64,000 nucleotides of DNA from Trema orientale (GCA_002914845.1 JXTC01000116.1:50575-114574), one strand, 5' to 3'. Shown: positions 11,948 through 24,869, counted from the stretch's first letter. Program-made: numbers and translations. Notes: generated from the sequence alone by a model not told the origin.

Positions 11948-12271
11948 TCAGAGCAGCCTATAGAGAACCAAGAAGAGCAGTAGTAGGAGAAAGTTAAACA
12001 TCCCAATTACAAATCCATCACCATCGTAAGCAGAAACAGAGGCAGAGGTAGTGGCAAAGGATGATGACTTCCCAAATGTTGGAAACAAGGAAGAAACCAA
12101 GTGTACAAGCAAGAGTAAAACAAGCACCAATATGGCAACACCTGATCCTATTTCTAAAAGAGGCACTATTATATCCCCCCAAAGGGAAAGTAAGAAAGGC
12201 CCACAAATGATCAATCCCAAGGCTCCTACCATTAGGAGCGGTACTAGTGGTGATGGCCCTCTTTCTCCCAT
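11948..12271 (-). CDS. Small membrane protein, unknown function
   Basis: A single-exon 107-residue frame on the minus strand starting MGERGPSPLVPLLMVGALGL. Three hydrophobic stretches are clear: about residues 8-31, 35-62 (with a Leu/Val-rich core) and a C-terminal tail at about 88-107. A Ser/Thr-rich linker lies between the second and third. The MGE...SP..P.LLLVGA opening resembles a plant-specific family of short uncharacterised transmembrane proteins as I recall it. The purine-rich sequence before the ATG could be leader. It lies between RPL3 and LHP1 and shares no obvious control with either. Function is unknown; transcript evidence would decide whether it is real. Confidence 0.55.
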   Translation of the reverse strand: MGERGPSPLVPLLMVGALGLIICGPFLLSLWGDIIVPLLEIGSGVAILVLVLLLLVHLVSSLFPTFGKSSSFATTSASVSAYDGDGFVIGMFNFLLLLLFLVLYRLL

Positions 12272-12562
12272 TTCCCCCTTTCTTGAAGAAGCTTTCTTCC
12301 TCTTTCTAAAATTGGTACTGGAAGACTCTTTTATCTGTTAGCTTCGGATGAAGGTGAACTCACGAAACAATCTCTTCCTTATAGATTGCATGTATGTCTC
12401 GCGGTTAGTTGACCTGTGCCAACGTCTCTATGTGAATCTAGTATTCTTCTTTTTCTTGTCAGATATAAACTGGCAGCCAACCACAAAAGAGGCTTTACCC
12501 CATTGGACAAATGTTGAGATTTAATGAACCACCCGAGAAGGACTTCACCAAATATACTCTTT

Positions 12563-12637
<75 letters not shown>

Positions 12638-13454
12638 GTAACTAGTTGGTTTAGATCTCTCTTGTATAGTCTTAGTTTTACTTGACACTTAAACTACATA
12701 GAAAAGGACTAATCGTTTACCAATGCACATAAATTGTCTCCTTTCTAAAACAATAGAGATTGTGACATTGAAAACAACTTTGCACTCGTTCAAAGATTTA
12801 GGATAATAACTAGATTGCCACACTTTACAATTCATACCCAGTATAGTAGAAAATGTTTCACATATAAGGGACTTTAATCCATATGCATAGAATGCGAAAT
12901 CAAATACATCCCTCGCATGTGAAAATGCCAAATCAAGTACATCCCTCGCATATGAAAATGGACCACGAATGATGGAAACCGTAGAAGATCGTAGTATTAA
13001 GCAGCTTCCTTGTATCAATCCGGTCAAGCGTGAAGGGAGGAAACTGGAGACCTACCTTCTCCATGACCAAGATATTATAATAACTTCACCTAACTAATGC
13101 GATTATGAAAAACAAAGGTAAGTAGATACAAAGTGCGAAAAAAAACATTAATGCCGTGTTTTAACAGTCAACTTGCGAATCAGGGACATACGGGGAAATA
13201 AGACTTTCTAAATCATTTCCACGTTAAGATAAGGAAGTCATGATAATAATATCTAGTCAAAAGGGCGGAGAAATCAAAACGAGAGAACACAGCATATTGA
13301 TACTGGTGTAACCTAGTTTCATCGCATATAACTTAGCTTTTACACTGAACTACATTTGCTGAGCTGCAACTACAAGACTAGGAACTGTATATAGCTAACA
13401 ACAGACAAGTTGAAGATCCAAATAGCTGATGCGCTGCACCTACTTTTTGTTGAA
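12272..13454. other. Intergenic with a long (AT)n microsatellite
   Basis: An AT dinucleotide run spans about 12569-12632. A 112-codon minus-strand frame at 12689-13027 has no recognisable domain and is not called. 'TACATCCCTCGCATATGAAAATG'-like words repeat near 12906 and 12939 with small changes. The LHP1 3' UTR probably lies at the right end. Confidence 0.55.
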
Positions 13455-16400
13455 TTACAATGTAGCAGTGTATCGGAGATGCTGCTCATAAAAGTTGATC
13501 AACTGGAAATGGAAAGAAAAAAATGAGAATAATAGTAACAATAGCATTCAGATATTGATTATTAACCATGTTGACAATAAATTATAAGAAAGCTTAATTA
13601 CCAGAAGTGGGTTATGGGCCTTGAGAAACTTGTTATCCACCATCATCTCCCTTCCGTCGGACCTATAAAAAATGGCAACATATTAGAGACAAACATTTAT
13701 GCATTTGACGAGGACCGCAGCACCCATACTAGACTATAACTCAGTGTTCATGTCCATGATGTATGTACTGAAATGGTAACTACTTTCACATTTTCCTCCA
13801 GGAAACTAAAATACAAAACCGCAACGAATTAAATATTAAAAGCCAGTTGTTGCAACTTCTGATACGCCAAAAGAGTGCATTTGGCAAAAGCGGAGCCTCT
13901 ATGGACGTAAATGTTTTTATTAATTTTTAGCAAATATAATATAAAGCAATAGAAATCAAGAGAAAAAGAGATTTTAATGTTTTTAGACAAATGAATAGGA
14001 GCATATGACCTTTCAATTCTTATGGGGGATCCATAATCACTGTTCAATATGAGAGTAACAAAATCTGCTAGTACTGGATCACATACTATGGCAACTTAAA
14101 ATGATTATGTTCCCATTTCAGACAGAAATGCAATCAAGTGTGACTTGTTCATAGGAATTATTACCCAATCCAAGAAAGTTAAAATTCACCAGTACCCCTA
14201 GATAGGCATAATCCCAATCCAAGAAAGTTAAAATTCTCTGGTGAACATATTGAATGAGGTCTACATAAACTACAAAAACAATAGTTCAATTAGGATCCTA
14301 AGGTTAAGAAGATAACACTACCACATAGACAATATTACCTGACCAGAATAACTCCTGTTCATGAGATGCAAACTTGAATGCTTTCATGAATATTCAAGAT
14401 TGTGGAACCACAAAAAATAAATAAATAAATAAAATTAAAAAGAAAAAAAGCCCTATGAAGTGAATTCAATTCTCTGGCCCCAGATTATGAAACCAAACAT
14501 ATGCGAACTATGCAAATTTTCAAAATTGTGAAGAACATGGTCCCCAACCAAAAAAGGCCCCATGAAGTGAATTCAATTTTCTGGCCCCAGTGTTACATTA
14601 AAATCCTCCGCATCCTACCAACAACTACTACATGGCAGCTTCTAAACCAGGCAGCAACACTTTCAAACTGACTTTGATATTACTTCTTAAGACTCTAGTC
14701 CTGAGACTCCTCACCCGAAGAAAAAAAAAACAAAAAGCAAAAAACAAAACAAAACAAAAAAAACGAAAAACATCAAACAAGTTCCTAAGCCTGTTGTTAT
14801 AGTAGAAAAAGGGCAGATAAAACTCCATAGCACTCCACCTGAGAAAACAAACCACCTTAATGACCTAAAAATTATAATTGCATCACAATGAAATTAGTAA
14901 AGTGTTTAGAAAATCAATGAGTGTCCAGAGAAATGTGACAGTCTAGTTTATATGCTTATATTGCAGAAACCACCTAAAAGAGTGTGCAGGTAGTAAGGGG
15001 GTTCCAATAAGGAATTCAGTCTCATGTTTCATGGGAGGCATGTTTAGTTCCAATCGAATATGCAGACCATGTAAGGTCTATATATTGTTCTCAAACTCAT
15101 TCATTTTAAATTTTTATCTAGAAAGTTGAAAAAAAAAAAGGGATTGAAAGTAGAAGTTCAATGACGTACCTCATAGCCATAAAGGTCACTGCCACATCCT
15201 GGACGTTGTTTGTCACAGAAGCTGAATAGCCTATTGGCTTGATAATCTTGGTGATAGGCAATACATTTTCGGATTCATCTGTCTTGTTTGTGTGACTCCG
15301 ATTCTCCCCTGCAACATTGGGATTTCCTGTCCCTAGTAGGCCAATTCTACTGCTGGAGACAATGCTGGTTCCAATTGTTATATTTTGCATGACAGCAGTT
15401 TCACACAAATGTGGCTCTTGCTTAAACCTCTTCACAGAAGCAGGCTTCCTTCTCTTAGCTCCTGTACTGCGATTGCTCTGAACTGTTTCCATGCAATTAA
15501 CATTGGCAATTCCATTTGTAGGGCCATTGCCTTCTAGTGCCTTTGCTTCTTGAAATTGAATGCCCACTTTGTCTCCATTGCTAGTAGATGTTGTTTTAAG
15601 CTCACTAAGTTTTGGATCATACTCATTTCTGTCTTTCCTTACACTATTTTTTGGGAATTCATTCACGTGCCCATTTTCAACACTGACCTTCTTGGTCGTT
15701 TCACTGTTGTTAAAATCCCCATTATATCCTTGTTGTGGGAGGGCAGAAATATCAGCAAGGCTCAAATTTTCAAGAGCATGCGTAGAAAGTGGTTTGTCCG
15801 CATTAATGGTTTCTAAGCCCGTATCAGGAACTGTAGAACGCTGTTGTCTCTTCTTAGGTTGAGTATGTGGAGTCCCATGCTTACGCTTGCGCTTCCGAGT
15901 CTTTCCTGATTGCAAGCTTCCAAAGCAAAAACCCAAAAATTGATATAATTGCTTATAACAAAATGTATTAGTTTCATATATACTCGTCCTACAACTGAGA
16001 ATGGAAGAAACTCCCAAAAAGAAAATTCAGTCAAAAAAGTTAGGGTAAAACACGTGTTATCTTGGTGAGGCCAGACAATGATAAATCATAAAATATAAAA
16101 GAACGGTGACCCATTTAAGTTTTAGCTAGTTCGTTCTTCGTTGAGAAAGCAAACGAAGACCTTGGAAAATAGCATACCTCTCTTCAAATGCCTCAATAAC
16201 ATCAGAGCATGACTGGAGATTCTCCAAAGGCTCCCAGGTGTTTGCAGTCTCCGGCCAACCCCGCCTAGCAAAGCAAACAACAATTAACATGCAACATTCC
16301 AAATTAAACAAACTTGGAATACATAGGAGTAGATATAATACACAAACAGCTCATGCAAGAAATGTGAACTAAAGGGGGGTAAGATGGACTCACCATTTGA

Positions 16401-16907
16401 TGAGGTACTGAAGCTGACCCTTTTGTTGGTTTTGCAATGAAACCCACCACCAAAACACGCATAATCAGATAGAAGAAGCAAAAAGAGAAGAAGCCCACCA
16501 TTTATGAAAGAAAGTAAACCGAGAAAAGAAGCAAAATGAGAGAAATTAATGGAGAGAAAAAGGGTATGATAGGGAGAGAAAAGTACCTTGCGGACCCTTT
16601 TACGGCGAATGGCTTCGATTTCATAGAAGCCCTCGTCCAGCTTGGGACGCTGAGCGTTGTCATCCGCAACATCAGCGTCGTCACCATCGTCGTCTTCATC
16701 AGCGTCATGAGCATCTGCCTCAGCTTGGGGTTGAGCATCGTGGAGCGTTTGATGGGCATCAATCGAAGGGGCAGCAGAGAAGGAGCCATTGGGTGGGTTA
16801 GTGAGGGAATCTCCGCCCAAGTTTTCGTCCGCAATTGAACCACTCATTGCCACTGCCACTGCCTCTGCCTCCCAGCTCTTTCTCCTACCTCCTCCCTTCA
16901 CTTTCAT
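13455..16907 (-). CDS. LHP1: Chromo-domain protein LHP1 / TERMINAL FLOWER 2
   Basis: LHP1 binds H3K27me3 through its chromodomain and works with Polycomb complexes to keep genes such as FT and FLC silent. Six exons join in phase: 16907-16587, 16419-16394, 16264-16178, 15916-15170, 13662-13602 and 13502-13455, giving 429 residues (445 in Arabidopsis). An acidic stretch (about residues 65-85) precedes the chromodomain (about 88-145) with [24 protein letters not shown] and NTWEPLENL. The aromatic-cage Tyr and two Trp positions are all present. A Lys/Arg-rich nuclear signal ([10 protein letters not shown]) begins exon 4. The long hinge holds PITKIIKPI, and the chromoshadow domain ends [19 protein letters not shown]. 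Start 16907 gives [11 protein letters not shown], like other LHP1 N-termini; the ATG at 16847 is an alternative. Intron 4 (1.5 kb) is the longest. Upstream is a (TTC)n tract. Confidence 0.97.
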
Positions 16908-18031
16908 GGTTTTGTTTTGTTTTTTTTTTTTTTTTTTCCAACTTTTTTCTTTTTAGGTAAGAAGAAGTAAAGGTTTCACCTTTTTCAGCTGCTTTCTTCT
17001 TCTTCTTCTTCTTCTTCTTCTTCTTCTTCTTTTTCCCCAAACTCTTTGGTGGTTTCGAGAGAAATGCAGCAGCTATTACAGACAGAGACAATATGATTTA
17101 TTAGGAGTGAGAGAGTTGAGAGAGAAACCAACCCTTGTCTCTTCACTCTTCTTCTATCCTCTCTCTCTCTTTCTAAACCCCAAATCCAAAAACCAAAAAC
17201 CCCAAATGAAATGAAATGTATTTTGTGTGTTAACGGAGCTTGTCTGTCCTCCCCTTGTCTACCTATTACCTAATAACAAAAAAATAAAAATAAAAATAAA
17301 AATAAAAATTAAAGCATCCGCCTTTTTCAACCTCTGTCTCTCCCTTCTTACGGTCTTACCCTTTTCTTTTTAATGTTTTTTTTTTGGGGGGTTATTTAAA
17401 TTTCATGTGTTTTGCTACTCTTTTACTTGTTAGTGTTACTCCTCTCTCTTGTCTCACCTTTTCTTTCCTTTCTTCTTTGCCCCTACTAAGTTTGAATTGA
17501 GGGAGATTGTTGCTATTTTCTTAACTTATTCCAAATATATGTATGTATTACACTGTTCCATTCCCAACCTCGAGTAAAATATTTAAGCGTTATCTAAATA
17601 AATAAAGAAAGAAAACCCAGTTAAGGTCTTATTGTCTTTTGCCTATCTTGTTCTAATTGTTTCATCCTCATGGGAAGCACTTTTTATACAATTGCTGTTT
17701 GAGCATTATTCTCATGCATTTCCTTTCTTTGATTTCAAAATAAAACAAATTTTGAATAGAATTTGCTCTTTAGCAGACAGTTTGAACTTCCTTTGTCAGA
17801 GTAATTTTTTCTTTTTACTAGTACATAAAAAATGGGAAAATGCCCGATTTTGAAGAACAAGAAAAAAAGAATCTATGCACAAGTGTCCTCTAATACTGTA
17901 AGAGCTAATTTTCTACACCGGAAAATGGAAGAGGAAAAAAAAAAAGGAAAGAGATATGTAACGATGTCATCCATGAAGAGGCTGAAACTCAGTAGCTGTT
18001 ATCTAAGCAATATAGTATCATCTGATTGGGG
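16908..18031. other. LHP1 promoter/leader and SIG2 3' flank
   Basis: LHP1 and SIG2 are both on the minus strand, so this 1.1 kb holds the LHP1 upstream region at left and the SIG2 3' region at right. It contains a T run (16917-16937), (TTC)n at about 16993-17030, CT-rich leader-like sequence to about 17170, and (AAAAT)n near 17280-17308. No gene is supported; the short frames at 17632-18047 are low complexity. Confidence 0.6.
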
Positions 18032-21000
18032 CTATGGAAGCACATAATGCTGCAAATGTTTGGTCCTCTTCTTGTTCTTCAGTTTTCGAAATGCACATGA
18101 CTCAATTTGCCTTATTCTCTCTCTACTCACTCCCATCAGCTCACCTATTTCTTGCAATGTCTTCATCCTTCCATCCTCCATTCCAAATCTCCATCTGATT
18201 ACCTGCTTCTCCCTTGGATTCAGACTATCCAGTACCTTGTTCAAGTCCTCTTTCATGAACTGCTTAATAAGCACATCCTCTGAAGTTTCTGCATCAGGAT
18301 CTGCAATTACTTCCTGGACGAGACATATAAAGACCCCATTAGAAACTAATATCGAACCCAACAAGGTGATCAAATTATGGTAAAAATTGCTAAGCCATAT
18401 ACGCATTAGAATTTAGAAGAAGCCCGACCGAAGGTTTAAGATTCATGTTGATCCCAATCTTCTGCTCCAAAGATCTAGGCGCTTTTGGAGTCAATAACAC
18501 AGCAGCAAGCCTCTTCATTGAAAGCCCTGTTGCCTCTGCAACCTCTTTATCATCAGGGTGTCTGCCATTTTCACTATATAATTGCTTTCTAGCCTCCTTA
18601 ACTCTGTAAGTTGCCTCCACCATGTGGAACTGTTTCATCAAAAACATGAAAGAATAACTAAAAGAATTAAAAAAAAAAAAAAAAAAAAAACTAATAATAA
18701 TAATTATTGTGATTTTAGATGTAAAAAACTTCTTTGAATTTCGAAAAAAGTGAGTGATAATATTTGGTTGTTCCCGCCTCTCCCCTCTCTTTCATAAAGG
18801 GAGATCTAATACAGCTCAAATTTTCATAGTTTAGGATGAATCAGCCGCTATCACAAAAACTGACCAAGATGACCATTACACTAAACAGTGGCCCCAAGAA
18901 AACTAGTAGAATTGGAAAGAAAACTGACTGGTAAGCGGATAGTCCTCGACTGATCAGAGAGAGACTTGCGAACTGCCTGTTTAATCCACCAGTGTGCATA
19001 AGTTGAAAACTTAAAACCCTTTGTAGCATCGAACTTTTCTGCACCCCTTACAAGGCCTCTGCATCCTTCCTACAGATTAGAGCATAAAATTTGATTATTA
19101 AACGCCTTCAAAAAAAATCAAGAATTAGAATTAATTGCCTTTCCTTTCCCTTTCTTGTTTTTATTAAATTTCATCAATTTACATTAGTACATACCTGAAC
19201 AAGATCTTGAAGATTCATTCCAGCTCCCTGGTAATTTTTTGCAATTGATATGACGAGACGTATGTTGCTTTTAATCATTTTGTCTTTGCACAGAATGCCA
19301 TAGTTTATGCGCTTCCTCAAGGTTTTGTGGTCAACTCCTGCTGCTGCAGCCCATTGTGCAAAGGTCGGTTCACTGCCACATCGTTCTGCAAGCTCCTCCC
19401 GGAGCTTCTCCAGTTTCAGCAGGTCCTGGAATAAGTTGGTGTTAAAGAGACATCAGGACATCATCAGAAATTAATCCTAAAGAGATTAACAATTTTTAGC
19501 TTACTTAAATGGGAAAACATGAAGTGACTATCCAAAGGACTAAGAATATTAGGACAAAGTTTACATCAACCGTACGATATTTCCAAATTTTACTTTAATA
19601 TATTCCAGGAATTCACTAGATATTAATTTCTAAAAAGAATCACAATGACATAATAGCAAGACCAAATCCACTAAAAGCCTAACAGGAATGAGTGATTGAC
19701 CTTAAAGCTTCTTAAGAAAAGCATATTAACATTACGATTTATTCAAGAAAAACCACCAACCTAAAGCTTCTTTCTAGTGCTAACAAGAAGCCAACGCAAG
19801 AAATGGTCTACAAACTGCCACAAATACTTGTTCATTAAATGACTCCACCAAAATGTCAAAAGTATGCTTTGGCCACTACTAATTATCTCCCACAATGAAC
19901 CACATGCGTAGAATAGCTATGAAAAATAACAAATCACTGTATTTGAAAACTATTGGCGCGTTTGGTATAGAATTCGAATTTTATTCTACAAATCTGGAAA
20001 TAGCTTTTTCATATAGAAAGTTGATAGGATTAGCTATTTCTGGATTTGTAGAATATGATTCGAATCCTAAGTCATATAACTTTTGAAACATTTGAAAATG
20101 AACCAATTTCATCTTCACATATTTGGCAGTAAGAGTAATAGGAAGTGAGACCTCATATTTGACGGTCAGTTGAAGACTTGTTGAACCAAAGGAAGACAAG
20201 TCGAATACAAGAAAGTAAAATGGCAAGATCCAGGCAGAGATAAATCAATCACATCCGATAATTTGATGTAATGTCACTAACAAGTCACACCTGTATTCCT
20301 TCTGAGAGCTGAATTTCCTCAGTTGCGGTAAGAAGTCTAGAAGTGGTGGTAGTGGCTCTCAAGTAACGCAATGGATCAGAATGGTCTACATCTTGTAAAG
20401 AAGTAGGCTTTTTTCGGGTGTTGGAGCCGGACTTGACAGACACGACATTTGAAGCGGCCTTCTCCGCTGCTTTGTCTCTTCTGGCCTTCCTTTCGGTTTG
20501 ACGCCTTGATCTTACGGCTATGCTGTTAGAAAGTTGGTCCTCCTGCAGGGTTTGAAGTTGTTCATCCCCTAATCTAGGAGGAGGAGGAGGAGGAGGTTGT
20601 TGTATTGTTTTGGTATCCAAGTAATGAGGTTGTGAAGAAAGTAGAGTTGTAGTTGTAGTAGCTGGTGGTTGTTTAAGTAGGAGAGCTGCTGCATCTTTTG
20701 CAACCTTGACAGCTGCTTTTGCAAGAGTAACAGCTTCGGCAGCAGCGGCCGCTATCACAGCCTCTTCACTTGTAAGAAGTGTTTCAGCGGCTATAGTTGA
20801 TTGAAAGTTGGTCTGCTTAAAATTTTTGCCGAAATTAACATACATAAATAAATATTCATATAATGTATTATTATAAATCAAAAAAAGAAAAAGAAAAATG
20901 CCTGGACTGGAAAATTCAAAAATAAAATTAAGAGGTTAAATTTGAAAAGTATCTAATGTTAATAATAATAATAAAGTTTTAAGAGTAATTGAAAAAGTGG

Positions 21001-21324
21001 AAAGAGTGAAGAAATAGTGTAAACCTGAGTAGTAGTAGGTGGAGGGACGGGCAGTGTAGAGGTCCAGGGTGTATTTGCAGCGAGGGACTGAGAAGTGGTG
21101 TCCAAGGAAAGTAAACTGAGTTTCTCCATTGTTTGCAGTGAGGTTGAGGTTGAGGTTGAGGTTGAAGTAGTGGATACAACACATTGTGGAGCGGAACAGG
21201 AAGAGATTCTTGCAGAACTAGAACTGGAATGACTTCTCAGCTGGGATTGGAATTGGAATTGGAATTGGAATTTGGTGGAGAATGTGTCTGGTTTGCAATT
21301 GAACTGCGGCAACAAACAAGACAT
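18032..21324 (-). CDS. SIG2: Plastid RNA polymerase sigma factor SIG2 (sigB)
   Basis: SIG2 directs the plastid-encoded RNA polymerase to promoters, notably of plastid tRNA genes such as trnE, and links plastid transcription to chlorophyll synthesis. Six exons join in phase 0: 21324-21025, 20812-20291, 19425-19195, 19069-18929, 18629-18429 and 18313-18032, giving 558 residues. The N-terminus [16 protein letters not shown] matches SIG2 rather than the other plant sigmas, and it begins a transit peptide with Phe-Gln and Ser-Thr repeats. An Ala-rich segment ([19 protein letters not shown]) follows. The sigma-70 part starts DPLRYLR. Region 2 has [20 protein letters not shown] and [17 protein letters not shown]. 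Region 3 begins [15 protein letters not shown]. Region 4 has [16 protein letters not shown] and the helix-turn-helix [11 protein letters not shown]. Intron 2 (20290-19426) holds a fold-back element. The exon 5 donor reads GTCGGG, weaker than the others. Confidence 0.96.
19955..20068. mobile_element. Truncated fold-back MITE in SIG2 intron 2
   Basis: Starts GGCGCGTTTGGTATAGAATT and shares a run of words with the palindrome at 43843-43998 (GATTCGAATCC, AAATC.GGAAATAGCTTTT, ATATAGAAAGTTG). The two arms face each other around GAAAGTTGATAGG. The right end stops at CGAATCCTAA, without the GTACCAAACGCGCCC end, so it is truncated or decayed. Confidence 0.65.
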
Positions 21325-21802
21325 TTCTTCCTAATCTTTTCCTTTTTCACTCTTATTTTTTTTCTCATTTCTTATTGCTATTCATCATCATCAGAAGAAG
21401 AAGAAGAAGAAAGAGAAAGACACAGAGGTCCCAATCTCCTCCACCGTGTGCTCCTTCCGTCGACACAGTCCCTCCCAATCTCCTCCACCGTGCTTCTTCC
21501 GTCCGCTTTGGCTGTCTGTGGGTTTGTATTTGTGTTGATAAACTAACGGATAAGAAACAAGTAAAGGCACTGTCTGACTCTTCTCATCTCACTCTAAATC
21601 AGGACCAGACACAGACAATGAGACATATCCACACACAATCACCCCCTCTAACTCCTCCCTCTCAAACTATGTCGTTTCACATCCAATTCTAGGTTTTTTC
21701 TCACACACTCCAATTTCCCTGTACGTGTGGACCATTTTCCTTCTCACCAATCAACTCCCAATGCCCCCCCTTTCCTAATAATTAGCCCCACTTTCGATAA
21801 CC
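21325..21802. other. SIG2 upstream region
   Basis: Holds a (GAA)n run near 21390-21412 and a Pro/Ser-like CT-rich stretch where the words CCTCCACCGTG and CTTCCGTC each occur twice (21437-21505). It probably covers the SIG2 leader and promoter. No gene is supported. Confidence 0.5.
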
Positions 21803-22668
21803 TTTAGACCATTTGTATCTTTGCCCCGAAACTATTATTTATGCAGAATTTTGCCCCATAGACTATTTATCCTCCGAACTAGTCAATTGTGAAAAAAATG
21901 CTCATTTTACGAAATAGTGATATGTCTTCCCATTAGCATTTTCTAGAAGATAGTAAGATAATTGTAATATTTAAGTATTTTTTAGACTAAAGAATTATTT
22001 AGTTTCTAAAATTTAACCCAGTTCTCCTAAACCCCATATCAAACACATTCTACTTTAAAAATAAATAAACACGCTCAGGTATAGGACTCCTTCTCCTTCT
22101 TCTTTTTCTCCATTGACATCCTTTGTTAAAGATTCATTCTAGAAGTGAAATAGAAGATGATGAGCAACCTTGTTATAGTATGTATATTCTTTTTTTTTCC
22201 TTTATATAAAATATAACCAAAGATTAGATTATTAAATTCATGCTTTTAAAGACTTTAATTTTATGAATTGAGAGTGTATTGAAGAGGGTTTTGTAATAAA
22301 TTCTTTACAAATGAAAGACTGTAATGTAGATGAAAGGTGACAGAAGTAACTAGTTTTTAGCTTTAATGGAGGTTTGGACTAGTTTTCTTTTTAGAGAAAA
22401 AGACTACAGTGGGAGGGAAAATAGAAGAAATTGGTGCCTAATCTGAGGGTATACAGGTGAGGGTATTAAATATGAGAATAATTATTCTAATTAATCTTAT
22501 TTTGAGGTGACATGTTATAATTCTGTCTGAGTTATGGACGAAAGGTAACATAATGGGAATTTTTCCACAACCAAATAGTTGGAAGAGATTCTTGCAAAAA
22601 GAAATAATTTATGGGGCAAAACTCTACATAGGCGATAATTCGGAGGGCAAAGATACAATTTGTCCATA
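21803..22668. mobile_element. Long fold-back element, about 0.87 kb
   Basis: The left end (TTTGTATCTTTGCCCCGAA..., then AGAATTTTGCCCCATA) is repeated inverted at the right end (TATGGGGCAAAACTCT..., then GGAGGGCAAAGATACAATTTG). The arms are about 65 bp and imperfect. The interior has no recognisable protein, so this is a non-autonomous element or an old copy. Limits are approximate. Confidence 0.6.
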
Positions 22669-23420
22669 ACTTTTTGTCAAAGCTAATTTTTAGGGTAATT
22701 TATCTTGAATAAATATTTTGTGGATGCAATTTGTTAATTGGATAAATGAATGCCAAAAAAAATATTAAAAAAAACATACAAACAAACTAGGGACAAATTG
22801 CTAAACATTTTAAACAATAGGTATCAATACCGCAAAAATTCTTTCGTGTAAATGAATTCTAACGGAATACTAGATGGAATATGCTAAAAGAACTGACGGT
22901 GCCAAAAAGAGAAACATTAAATACTTGAATGGCACAAAAAAAAAAGGGGGTTAGGAACCAATATGTCAAAGTGGCAATATGTTGGAGGCTAATGGTACCA
23001 TTTACCTGAAAATAAAAGTTAAAACATTATTTTTCTGTAAGATAAAAAAAAAAAAAAAAGGTTACTAGGAAGTAAATGGGGGCGGGGATATAGATTGCTA
23101 AAGTGAGGAAAACCTATGTCCTGATCCTAAAGTAATACTAGGGACACCAATATCTTATACCAAACACTTACATTACGTGAGGTGGTATTCAGTTCAACCA
23201 ATTCTTTTTTGAAAGTAGAACCACATTACTTAAAGTTATGTGACTAAAAATGATACTATATCACTGGTGTAAATTTTTTGTGTAAGATTTTGGTATCGTA
23301 ATCTTTACCCCCTGATCCTGTCCCCATTTAATGGGATCTAGCTAGGTTTAGGAAACCCCCACCAAAAGTAGGTTACTCAAACCCATCCATCTCCGCTTTA
23401 AAAACACTTATATAATTAAA
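22669..23420. other. AT-rich intergenic sequence
   Basis: Short A runs and no coding sequence. Near 23102-23300 a pair of imperfectly facing words (GGACACCAATATCTTATACC and GGTATCGTAATC) hints at another old fold-back element, but the arms are too diverged to define. Confidence 0.35.
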
Positions 23421-23784
23421 GGGATAACTGCAAAAAATACCCTGAGTATGATTTTTCTGCAATTTTAACTCCTATTTTTCGGCTTGTATAAAATTATACC
23501 TCTATATTTAAAATTTCTACAAATATTTACTCTTCGTTTCTAAATTGACTAAAAAATTTTGTACTAAACACATAATCCGAATTGAGGATATCTTATTTCT
23601 ACTAACAAACAGTTAAAATTTATTAAAAATAACTTTAAAAATCGGCATAAATCACCAATTTGTACATAAAAAGAAGAAAATTGCAGAGTTTTTAAATATG
23701 GAGGTATAATTTTGCACAAACCAAAAAATACGATTAAAACTGTAAAAAATTTATTCTTAAAGGTATTCTTTTTACAATTAACCC
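23421..23784. mobile_element. Fold-back MITE with GGGATAACTGCAAAAAATACC ends
   Basis: The left arm begins GGGATAACTGCAAAAAATAC. The right arm ends with a diverged inverse, GGTATTCTTTTTACAATTAACCC. A central inverted pair (TATAAAATTATACCTCTAT / GAGGTATAATTTTGCAC) also matches. The same ends occur at 41225-41526, so these are two members of one family. Confidence 0.6.
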
Positions 23785-24158
23785 TCAAAACTCTAAACAT
23801 TATATATTTCCAATTTGTTGTTACTATTATATATTTATTTTACAACAACAATGCACATATTGAATAAGATATAAATAAATACATTGGGGCTAAGTTCATG
23901 CGTAAGGGAATTTCCCTCGAACTTGCCTCTTAGCCAATTAAGCATCCATATATGCTCTATTAGGGGCGGCATTGTTGGGTAAAAAGGCAGTCTATTAGGA
24001 ATGTCAATGAGCGGATCAATGGTTTTTCCCGTTACATCTCATTTCTAAAGTTCAATCACAATATCGTATCCACTCCACTAACCAGTTTTTTAGTTGTAGT
24101 GACAGTGCATCAAATAACCAACTGGCAAATGGTAAAACGATGGTTACCTTTTATATAT

Positions 24159-24360
24159 GGATAATGCTTGAGGTATCAATTTTTGTACCAAATTTTTAAT
24201 ACCAACACAAATGGCACGTGATTTTTCACTACTCAATTAGTGATAATGTTTAATCTATTTGTAGTAAGTTTTAACACGCCAATTAAATGATGATAATTTA
24301 TATGTCATATGTGTTAGTATAAAAAATTTGGTACAAAAATTGGGATATATAGTATTATCC
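24159..24360. mobile_element. 202-bp MITE with a perfect 9-bp target duplication
   Basis: Ends are GGATAATGCTTGAGGTATCA and the inverse of GGATAATACTATATATCCCA. Both are followed by an inner arm AATTTTTGTACCAAATTTTT that matches exactly in reverse. The 9 bp TTTATATAT stand on both sides (24150-24158 and 24361-24369). A 9-bp duplication points to a Mutator-type source, although the flank is low complexity. Confidence 0.65.
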
Positions 24361-24382
24361 TTTATATATATATATATATATA

Positions 24383-24554
24383 GGGCGCGTCTACAGTAGG
24401 GGCGCCCCTACGTAGGGCCATGTCTATTCACCGTTGGATGGGAATCTGTATATAAATAGATTCTCCACAGATTCCCGTTATTCCCCACAGATTCCCATCC
24501 AACGATAATTAAGGCATGACCCTACGTAGGGACGCCCCTACCATAGCCATCCCC
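24383..24554. mobile_element. 172-bp fold-back MITE, copy 1
   Basis: Starts GGGCGCGTCTACAGTAGGGG and ends in the imperfect inverse, ...CCCCTACCATAGCCATCCCC. The middle holds AGATTCCC words that also face each other. ATATATATA lies on both sides, compatible with a 9-bp duplication but uninformative because the site is an AT run. See copies at 24870 and 42163. Confidence 0.7.
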
Positions 24555-24869
24555 ATATATATAAAATAACAATATCAAGTAATCATAATTATTCTGTTTC
24601 ATAGTTGACATAACATCAAATAAAATAACATACTAAATAACTTTTAAACTCTAAAATTCAATTATATAAGCAAATACAAATCTCAAAACTTTGTTTTTTC
24701 CTTTTTTTTTTCCAAAAAAAGAAAAGATATATAGGTACAAGTGGTGTAAAACTAAATACACATTTGTTTATATTTAATGGGGTCCTTGGCAAACTAGACC
24801 TTTTCCAAAGTTTGTTTTGGGAAATATACCCCCTTGATCATTCTTTTAATGAATACCTATTTTTAAAAT

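Noticed and set aside
12689..13027. 112-codon minus-strand frame
   Set aside because: No domain, no splice context, and a repeated word in its middle; looks like chance.
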